Shown here piece by piece: positions 56,267 to 64,000 of a stretch of 64,000 nt of DNA. The stretch comes from Kalmusia sp. IMI 367209 (taxonomy: Eukaryota; Ascomycota; Dothideomycetes; Pleosporales; Didymosphaeriaceae). Under the pieces are notes generated by a model, which searched no databases, was not told where the DNA came from, and saw nothing but the letters and a program-made list of their open reading frames with translations. Location of the stretch: contig JAPEUQ010000007.1 in NCBI GenBank assembly GCA_027946365.1, positions 620,001 to 684,000 on the forward strand. Reading direction: 5' to 3'. Both the position numbers and the translations under genes were made by a program. Each line of letters starts with the position of its first letter. Position 1 is the stretch's first letter.

Positions 56267-58999
56267 ATGTCCGAATCTCTCATGCAAACAACGGGTCGCC
56301 TCTACCACCTCCTCGAAACCTTCCATACCCTCCTCATCACCATAAAAGCTCAAAACGAAGAATATGCCTCCGCAGGCTCTCAACACGATGAAATACTGCA
56401 CCACAACATCGCCCTAGGTGCATGGCGTGAACCGAATGCCATTCTCTTTGAAGCCACGGATCTCGCGATAGACCACAAGCACCTACACCCCGAAGTTCCC
56501 ATTCCTTCCCTCCTATCTGACGTGAAGGACGCACTTACCGCCATCGTAGAAGGGTACGCGACAGACGCGCAGAAAGAGATAGTCCCGGCCGTGAAAGCGA
56601 GTACCAAGGAGCAGAGAAACCGAGCTTGCGAGGACGAGCAATACGCATTGCTGTTCAAGCGGTGGAGGAAGCTGTTGATGGATTTCCGGTGTCCCGAATA
56701 CACGCCGTACACACTGCCTCCGAATCCGTTCGGCGAGGGAACACGTCCACCGCCGGAAGAATATACGTACTCGGCTCTGCCGACGTCGACTTCTGTCCGC
56801 CTTATTACCATGCGTCCCGAGTTTGAGAGCGATGATGATACGCTTGAGATTGATATGCATGTTGTTGATTTAGAGGATAGACCAGTCTATACGGCATTGT
56901 CGTATACGTGGGGGAAACCTGCGTTGGTGTATGTGAGTGTAGAGGAGAGGGATGCGGCGTATGATGAGAGGGTTCCCATCCTGTGTGATGGGCGGTTGTT
57001 TTACGTGGGACAGAATCTACACCGCTATATGCGGCAATGGCGAAGGGATTTGCGGTCTGAAGAAGAGGAAAAAAGTATGCATGCGCTTTTGCAGGCGCCG
57101 AAAGGTTTGTGGTAAGTTATTCTCAAATCTATCAGAAAGACATAGTCTGAACAAGTCCATGAACATGAGATTGGTATCATGCCTGCTTACGGTTTGTGAT
57201 TCTCAGGGTTGATGCTCTGTGCATCCACCAAGCGAACGACGAAGAGAAGAATGCACAGGTCGCGATGATGGGCAGAATCTATCAGCAATGTGATAGAGTC
57301 TTGGTCTGGTTAGGTGCCTGGGATCAATTCTCCCGCGAAGCGTCAGAGGTTATTCTGCGGATTCACGACTATAACCGGCAAGATGGAAAGAGGGAAGAGT
57401 TTAATTGGGAAGGTATGACGATTCAAGAGAAATGCGACGCGTTCGACCTGCCCGGCGAGTTCTCGTGGTCTTGGGTCTGCGTATGGGCCTTCTTTAATCG
57501 CGCCTGGTTTAGGAGAGCCTGGGTGACTGAATTCGCAGTATGATTAGCACAGGCTTACTGATTTGATCTTCACTGTCAAGGTAGTTCAGGAGCTGGCGCT
57601 AGCTCCCACAGCTATGTTCCAGGTCGGACATAATTGCTACAACTGGCCCATGCTGCTTGAAGCAATGGATTTCCTCGAAGCAAAGGGCTTGACGCAGCTG
57701 ATCGAGTCCCTCGCTGAACAAGAATTAAATGGTCCAGGTTGTAAGTTCGCTGGATTCAGCGACGAAGACATAATTGCGTGGACAAGAACGGACCGAATCG
57801 ATGAAGAACGGCAGATACAAGTAGCGAAAGACTTCTCTTTGGCGCCCTTGTACCTTTTCGTGCGAGTTCTGGATCAAGCACGAACGCCCACCAATGACTC
57901 GCCAAAATTAGTGAAATTATTTGATATAGGCTGCCGTTTCCAGTGCTGGAACCCCAGAGACCGGATCTATGCTTTCAAGGCAATTGCCCAACGGAGAGAG
58001 TATCAAACCGGACGCGAGGACTGGAGGCGCAAGCCGCTAGATATTCGATACCAGGACTCGATTGAGGACGTCTACTTGCAGGCTGCTTGGTACATATTCC
58101 TCTCTGATCGCAATCTTCTGTTGCTCGGTAGCGCAGCAGAATGGGAACAACGTGTAGAAGAGGGACTCAAGCTGCCATCCTGGGTACCGGATTGGTCATC
58201 GCCGTGTGCTATACGCCGCGGTCCAAGTCTACAAATAGATGCTGATGGTACCGGATGGCGTGCATGTGATGGTCTTGAATGGGCCGCACCGGAAGACGCG
58301 ATGCTATATCAACCGTGCCTTCCTATTTCAGCATGTTATGTCGACACGGTGTGCGAAGTTGCTAGCGGAACCACGCTTGCTGATTCCCTTGAGATTGCGC
58401 TGAACCTCCCTGTACGTCATCGGTAGACGGAAGGGTGGCAAGATCCTCTTGATGTTCTTTGGCGCGTCTTGATCGAGGATAATTTCGATACGGAATGTCC
58501 GCCACCGCGACATGTGACAAATATGTTCCATTTCACGCTCGCGCATATCCTCCGCGATGAACCTTGCAGAGACTGCGCAGAGCGGGAACTTCGGTGCTCA
58601 GCCCTTGAGAAGTCGCAACGGGATCCGAGAAATACATACGCCTACTCACTGGTCAAGAGCTCCTTTTTACCTGAGTCTTTATCACTGTCATGCACAGATT
58701 TCGACGCTGCAGAGCAAGCGGAGCTATCCAGGCGGCTGTGGCTAAGGAAGTGGCGGCACAACAAGCGGGCAGTCTTTCGTACAGAAAGAAATTATTTAGG
58801 GAGCGGTATTTTCGACGTGAGAGCGGGAGATGAGGTTTGCGTCGTCGCTGGGTCTGCGGTGCCTATGGTCTTGAGGAGACATCAAACAACGACCGCTGAA
58901 TTCGTAAGCGAGGCTTATGTGCATGGGATAATGTTTGGAGAGTTTTTGAAAAGAGTGGAAGACGGTCGACTCGAGATGGAAAGTATAGAGCTGACGTAG
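56267..58999 (+). pseudogene. HET-domain (heterokaryon incompatibility) gene with an in-frame TAG
   Basis: Three exons: 56267-57111, 57207-57522, 57581-58999. The HET domain shows [45 protein letters not shown] and, across intron 2, RRAWVVQELALAPTAMF. A long N-terminal region (about 200 residues) precedes it. The C-terminal region continues with WNPRDRIYAF and LPSWVPDWSSP, both typical of the family. At 58424-58426 a TAG interrupts the frame (CGG TAG ACG). The same frame then continues with WQDPLDVLWRVLI, again typical, to a stop at 58999. As read, the product is 668 aa; the full frame is 859 codons. HET proteins trigger cell death when unlike fungal individuals fuse. The stop could be a null allele, read-through, or removed by a 78-bp GT-AG segment (58349-58426). 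Confidence 0.8.
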
Positions 59000-60204
59000 T
59001 GAGCCGCTTTTGGTAGATGGTGCGGGCCAGCACCCGCAACTGGACCCGATTATGTCCATCGTGTAATTGGTGGCCGCCTTTCAACAATAGACATACCAAG
59101 ACAGCAAGCAAGCAGATTGTTGGCGCAAAGTGACTCAAGGAGTGGGCTCTGACCGAAGATGCTGCTAGGAATCGATGTCCACATTATCGCGCGATATTTG
59201 TTAGATGCTGGAAAACTGAGTATACAGCAAGAGGAAGCCAACGACCGTCTGAAAAACCACATTACCAACGAAGCATTCAATACACTGTTTCGAGCAGAAC
59301 TACAGGATCCAGTCAATTTCCAAGCCCGAAATCACCAAGACGGAACTGGGTGGGACCGTAATTTTAACATTGATTTGGTCTGTGATTGTGCCAAAGATGA
59401 GCTGAACAAGGCAATGGGAGCGAGCATCGAGGGACTGATGAATATGAGCGACGATTGTTTGATGCGGCTTTGGGGTCACGCCCGCTCGTCATGTGAGATA
59501 CCGCTTTAAGAGCTCCGCTTCGCGACGGTATACGCTGATCAGATGATCGAGGTATATGGGAGAATAGATGGATGAACGGATCAAGGAGGGTGTAGATCAG
59601 CTCACTTTGTACGACAGAATTCACGCTAGCTTTTTTCAGGTCGTGCAGAGAGTGACTGGTATAACAGAATAATACAATCCACCCAAGAGTATTTCCGACA
59701 TGATTCTCTTTCGCCTAGTGTCTTTCGATGCATATTTGCCAATCCGTGGCGGCGCCTCGGTCGATGCAGGGAAGGGAAAGCTTGGCTCGGGTAACGGCGG
59801 CGATTGGTACATCACATGCAACATCCCGGCATCCTTTTGCAGGTCCAGCTGCATGCGGGCAACGCGATGGCTGTCGCCACAGCCACCCACTTCCTGCCAC
59901 CGTGAGCTCCTGAAACGCTCGACCAAACTGCCCCAGAGTACGAAAGCCGACCGAATTCACGGCAGTCGAGGGAGTTCAAACCTCAGCGCACTGAACTACC
60001 GTCCGAGGCGGGGTGAGACGGCGGGCCTGTTGTACCCAACACACCAGCCTCGCTGCACCTCGACCTGCAGCAAAAGCGAACAACACAACACGCAGCCACC
60101 TTACGCTATCCAGCCACCGTCGCATACCCTCCGAGTGCATACTGCGCATACCGCCAACTTCTGAACACTTTCACTCCAAGAGCTGGGACTCATCGCAGAC
60201 TCGC
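59000..60204. other. Intergenic region with one small open frame
   Basis: About 1.2 kb between the HET and BTB genes. One open frame (59159-59509) is listed separately; the rest shows nothing. Confidence 0.4.
59159..59509 (+). CDS. Small unrecognised open reading frame
   Basis: 116 aa starting MLLGIDVHIIARYLLDAGKL, with helical and charged composition (QQEEANDRLKNHI, CDCAKDELNKAMG) that looks protein-like. No motif, no clear partner exon. It may be a lineage-specific gene or a fragment of a larger decayed gene next to the HET locus. Confidence 0.28.
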   Translation: MLLGIDVHIIARYLLDAGKLSIQQEEANDRLKNHITNEAFNTLFRAELQDPVNFQARNHQDGTGWDRNFNIDLVCDCAKDELNKAMGASIEGLMNMSDDCLMRLWGHARSSCEIPL

Positions 60205-61725
60205 ATGGTTTCCTATCCCGACTCGCAAGCGCAAGGCGCAGAGCGCTCGCTCGCCATACGCCGCCCGCCCTCTGTCACCTCACACTCGTCACGCGCCTCG
60301 ACCGTGCGGAGGCACCGCCCGCACCGCTCGCATTTCGGGGGCTCGTCGTATCAGCCTCAGAATGAGTTCCCTGTGTTTACGCATACCGGCGACGTCGAGG
60401 TCGTGATTGCAAACGGGAGGAAAGAGCAGCGCTACCTGCTTCACAAGCTCATATTGGCGCAATGCTCAGGCTTCTTCGAGGCCGGGCTGAGCGATGAATG
60501 GGCTTCTGCGGGGGCGGGAGAGGGCAGCGTGCAGAATGCGAGTTCAGTAGCGTTGGCGAGGGTTCCTCAGGGCGCCCTGCAGGAGAAGAAGATGTGGAAA
60601 TATGAGCTGGACTGGGGGAACGAGGACGACATTCCTATGCTCATACAGAAGGTACGCTCTGCAGTCCAGCGATCACGGACATTTGCTGACCCAGGACAGA
60701 AAGCGCAGCCTACGATATTCGGAGGCGATGCAGCATCCTCGCAACCGCCAGCGCTGCGCAACAAGCCTCCAGCGCCCCAAGCAGGCTTCTTCCGCAGCAT
60801 GGCCAATTTCTCATCTCTTCATGTGCCCACATCCCCGAGCGACCCCGACGATGACACCTTCCGAGATTATGATAATCTTCTTCGCGTCTTCTACAATTAC
60901 CCGCCCGCGTTAGACCCAGTCAGCATTGCGAACGCATACGTCGAGTGCAAGTCGCTCCTCCAGCTAGCCGACATGTACGACGCGCTTCCAGTCATTGGGC
61001 CACGAGTAGACCACCATCTGTTGCGATTCCAGGGCCGGCTGTGGAAGCAGATCGCCAAATATCCCCCAAGCTACCTGAAACTAGGTTACATGGCCCGGAG
61101 CAAAGCAATATTCTCAGAAGCAATGGTGCACGTGGTCGGTCAATGGCCGCAGGGTATGAACCAGCTAAGAGGTCAGGTCTCCGAGCCGGTTCTAGAGCTG
61201 ATTGAGGACAAGGTGGACGAGATGGATGAGCTCAAGGCAAAGGTTGAGGTCAAGCTCTTCCGATTGACACTCACAACAAGCAGAGGCGAGCGCGTTACAC
61301 CCTCGAATAACTGGCTGGAATGGATGGCGATCTCGCTGTTTCGGCAATGGCTCGCAGAGAATACTACACCTCCACCGGCGCCGATTCTAAAATCCCCACG
61401 TCAGCCTTCTCGAAATGGAGAAGATGCGCCCTTACCCCCTCCACCGCCATTCAACACCGGCCGGATATTCAGACTTTTGGGCACTGGCGGACCAAGCTAT
61501 CTCGGTCACGATGAGTGCAAGCGTTTCCTCAGATTAAGTCCCGATCACTACAATCGCGACAACCTTAGGCGTTTCGAGCGGCGTATTGAAGAGATCAAGA
61601 ACAAAGCAAAGGATGCTGTCAAGCCTTTGATGCGCAATTTCCTCGAATTAGATCTAAGAGAGGGCGGTCTACCATATTTGACGTGTACGCGGATTGATCC
61701 GCAGGACTTTCCATGGGATGACTAG
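60205..61725 (+). CDS. BTB/POZ-domain protein
   Basis: A single exon of 506 aa from ATG 60205, chosen over the upstream in-frame Met at 60013 because the extra 64 residues are low-complexity. After a Ser/Arg-rich N-terminus comes a BTB-type start (HTGDVEVVIANGRKEQRYLL, residues 60-79) and HKLILAQCSGFFEAGLSDEW. The second half of the domain resumes after an insertion of about 100 residues, with DYDNLLRVFYNYPPALDPVS, AYVECKSLLQLADMYDALPV. The remaining 250 residues hold a helical region, a Pro-rich loop (LPPPPPFNTGR) and a conserved-looking C-terminus (LDLREGGLPYLTCTRIDPQD). The BTB domain mediates dimerisation or cullin-3 binding; the partner is unknown. Confidence 0.8.
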   Translation: MVSYPDSQAQGAERSLAIRRPPSVTSHSSRASTVRRHRPHRSHFGGSSYQPQNEFPVFTHTGDVEVVIANGRKEQRYLLHKLILAQCSGFFEAGLSDEWASAGAGEGSVQNASSVALARVPQGALQEKKMWKYELDWGNEDDIPMLIQKVRSAVQRSRTFADPGQKAQPTIFGGDAASSQPPALRNKPPAPQAGFFRSMANFSSLHVPTSPSDPDDDTFRDYDNLLRVFYNYPPALDPVSIANAYVECKSLLQLADMYDALPVIGPRVDHHLLRFQGRLWKQIAKYPPSYLKLGYMARSKAIFSEAMVHVVGQWPQGMNQLRGQVSEPVLELIEDKVDEMDELKAKVEVKLFRLTLTTSRGERVTPSNNWLEWMAISLFRQWLAENTTPPPAPILKSPRQPSRNGEDAPLPPPPPFNTGRIFRLLGTGGPSYLGHDECKRFLRLSPDHYNRDNLRRFERRIEEIKNKAKDAVKPLMRNFLELDLREGGLPYLTCTRIDPQDFPWDD

Positions 61726-63204
61726 CAATGCCTTGCTATACACGAGCTTCTTCTTTTTTCCTCGTTATATGATACCTATCGGATCGAGCACGGCTTGGAC
61801 ATGGCGTCGGGAATGATATTGCGGCTTTCTAAGAGGATGTACTTTTTCGGCGCTAGATACCCTGTTGTTTATTTGTCGTTCGCTGTTTGTTTTTCTTTGG
61901 ATATATGGCTTTCGTACGGTATGAAATTACGATGGGCAGCATGTAGGAGATAATATTCGGATTAGAGGCATGTGCTGGTCATATCTCTCTAGCCGAAAGA
62001 GATAAATGAAGAAATAACATGAAGCAGTCAATCCCACGGTGAAAAGTCGTTCCAGATATGTCCGTCTTGGGTGGACTGAAATCAAGAGCAACCGCGAGAT
62101 AGTTTGCAAGTGCTAATACTTATACACCGTATAATAACATAAGGTTATTCGGAATATACGTAGGAGGGGCTTCGGCACCAAAGTCTTATCCCAGATCATG
62201 GCGTACAAGTGCCGTTTTGCCATTTAGCTCAAATTTAGTGAGCTACCGTGACATGCATTGTGAACACAACACACAAGTTTGAGGCAATTGAAACTCTTTG
62301 TGAGCATCCAAACTTTGAGCAAGCCACAATCTTTGTATGTCGGCATATAAGAAATCTAAGGCCCCAACGCTCCCACTCACTATATTTAGATAGACTTCGC
62401 TTCGGATCGCTAGGCGCACGGTACTTATTTGTATGAATACGATTTTTTGTGGCAGTCTTGAAGGGGACTGAATTTTTGTTTATTATACTTTTTGTAACGT
62501 ATGCTCGATATCTCTTTGCGTCAAAGACTTCCTCGTAATAGACTCATATGAAAATCTACGCCGACGTCGTTGCTAAGGTGCGCAGTAGAGAAGGCGTCAG
62601 GTGCCAAACCATTACGTCACGTGCGCACAACCATTCACTCTTCCCTGCTTATATAACTACTACCTCCTGCGTTAGCGTGGCGCTAACACTCACGATTCTT
62701 GGCAAAAGCTCCCACTCAAGCCCTCCGCGGCAGCAGCAGCAGCGCCCACCTCATCACATCTGCAGAGCTCAACCTTGCCCGTACCAACGGCGAAGTCAAC
62801 GTCTACGAATCTGCTTCCCTACCCCAGTGTGTCCGATCAGCACCACACCTCACTTTGAACACTACGGAGGCGCACTTATCAACGTGCCTCTCGCCCTCCT
62901 GTGTCTCTGTCTGCGCCGTTTATCGGGATCGCAGAGTAGGTAAGTCACTCCTTGGCTCGCGCAACACTTGCGCGTATGACTGCGCGTCACCACAGTTCAA
63001 CACGTTTCACCGCCTGTTTACTGTCAGTTCACCGCACTACATTTCACCACTTGCTTCACCGCGCCACTGCCCCACTACATATAGAGTCTCCGCTTCTATA
63101 ATTCGTCCTTCTCTTCCCCAAATCCTTTCAGGCTCAACCGCGGCCATCACATATCACCCTTAATTTCAAACAACTACTTATACTTCTTGTAGCAACTGCC
63201 CATC
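61726..63204. other. Intergenic region
   Basis: About 1.5 kb. AT-rich to 62.5 kb, then CT-rich towards the next start codon, as in a promoter or 5' UTR. The open frames 62548-62943 and 62699-63163 overlap in this CT-rich stretch and do not look like protein. Confidence 0.45.
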
Positions 63205-64000
63205 ATGGGAGATACTCCAGTCGCAAAACCGTGGACACTCATTCCGATAACAGAGTCTCGTCGAGAAGCTACTCGCGGACGTGTAGAAGAGTGTCTTAGT
63301 GAAATAAACGAGCAAGTCTCAATAGACGACTTCAGCATATATCGCCTAGGCACCGTTGAGCTAAAGAGTTTTTCAAAGTGCTTGGAGCAAGACTTCTACC
63401 ACGAAACACAGGATCACGGTATTGAAGGTCCGAAAGGTTACGAGACTTATGTCTCTGAGCAGCTAGAGGATATCTCGTTGATCGATGAAGTGTCTGCGTT
63501 CCATGAGATGCTGGAGAAGAGGTGCTCAGCGAACATGGTAGAGATTGGAGCGAAAGCCTTCATAGGCAAGACTGTCTCCGTCGTTACAGATTGTGATCTG
63601 AATGGTCACATTGGTCGATTGGAAAGCATTCAGATCCCTGAAGCTCAAGTCTGGCTGAACAACAAGGACCGACTTTGCACTTTCCATTTGCATCATGTCC
63701 AGGTTCAGGAGGCAGACAAGACGATAGGCAGGCATCTTCAAATTCCACTGCCTGATACTCGACAGACGACAACTCCGCAAAGTACTTTGACGAATATTGA
63801 GAACGGGGCGACGTCAAGTCTTGCTGGTCGTTCATCTCAGCCCGCAGCATCAACACGCCGTCCACTTCTCGTTCCTGTTTCGAGACGGTCTTTGCAACGC
63901 AATTTCCAACAGACAATAGCTCCTGATGTTGCTGGCCGCGCGCCTCAGCTTGTAGCACCTACAGGCCTCTCGAAAAGTCTCACCGATCTCCTTGCGCTCG
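63205..64000 (+). CDS. N-terminal part of an unrecognised protein (3' end outside window)
   Basis: ATG at 63205 (CCATCATGG context) opens a frame that stays open to the window edge, 265 codons without an intron. The first 120 residues are acidic and helical (EECLSEINEQVSIDDFSIYR, then EMLEKRCSANMVEIGAKAF). Around 120-170 there is a compact, possibly beta-rich unit (GKTVSVVTDCDLNGHIGRLE, then RLCTFHLHHVQVQ). After that it becomes Ser/Thr/Pro-rich and probably disordered. Not recognised. Confidence 0.6.
   Translation, partial: MGDTPVAKPWTLIPITESRREATRGRVEECLSEINEQVSIDDFSIYRLGTVELKSFSKCLEQDFYHETQDHGIEGPKGYETYVSEQLEDISLIDEVSAFHEMLEKRCSANMVEIGAKAFIGKTVSVVTDCDLNGHIGRLESIQIPEAQVWLNNKDRLCTFHLHHVQVQEADKTIGRHLQIPLPDTRQTTTPQSTLTNIENGATSSLAGRSSQPAASTRRPLLVPVSRRSLQRNFQQTIAPDVAGRAPQLVAPTGLSKSLTDLLAL

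Noticed and set aside
1..64000. CRISPR arrays, operons, bacterial promoters or prophage
   Set aside because: The window is eukaryotic; no regularly spaced direct repeats with spacers were seen.

Overview
This window is a piece of a filamentous ascomycete genome, most likely a Dothideomycete (Pezizomycotina); I cannot fix the order. The evidence is eukaryotic protein-coding genes split by short GT-AG introns (mostly 48-95 bp, with CTRAY-type branch points), fungus-specific families (HET domain, DUF7730-like, kelch plus transmembrane, tandem SGNH/VCBS esterase), a fungal U6 snRNA with an mRNA-type intron, and housekeeping genes with fungal-type sequence (SLY1, SPB4, DGK1, mitochondrial SerRS). 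Gene models were spliced by hand. Most close exactly in frame, which supports the junctions given.

Layout. 0-6.3 kb: the 3' end of an unrecognised gene, then a large secreted double-SGNH/VCBS esterase. 7.5-14.2 kb: SLY1 (vesicle fusion) divergent from a CCCH zinc-finger protein with a PNUTS-like layout. 16.3-20.5 kb: a Barentsz/CASC3-type (exon junction complex) protein and a UBE2G/Ubc7-type E2. 22.7-29.8 kb: a kelch membrane protein, a Dgk1-like CTP-dependent diacylglycerol kinase, and the SPB4 DEAD-box helicase. 30-45.5 kb: an accessory-looking stretch with few recognisable genes (small membrane protein, DUF7730-like protein, five-exon membrane protein, secreted orphan), long intergenic regions, a minisatellite, and many copies of a short dispersed element. 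45.6-50.3 kb: an RNA-derived cluster holding a spliced, intronless, 5'-truncated U6 copy, a perfect 34-bp inverted repeat around a tRNA-like relic, two frame-disrupted genes, and the intact intron-containing U6 gene. 51.7-64 kb: a TLC-domain membrane protein, mitochondrial seryl-tRNA synthetase, a HET-domain gene with an in-frame TAG, a BTB/POZ protein, and the start of an unrecognised gene that leaves the window.

The genes do not form one pathway and there is no biosynthetic cluster. The most notable signals are (1) an intron-bearing U6 gene with, 4.3 kb away, what looks like a reverse-transcribed copy of its spliced product, and (2) a dispersed element of about 60 bp (core CTTGGGGTAACTCAG) present in intergenic DNA and inside unusually long introns. 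Two genes near 46-48 kb are each one base out of frame, at or near homopolymers, so assembly error must be excluded before calling them pseudogenes.
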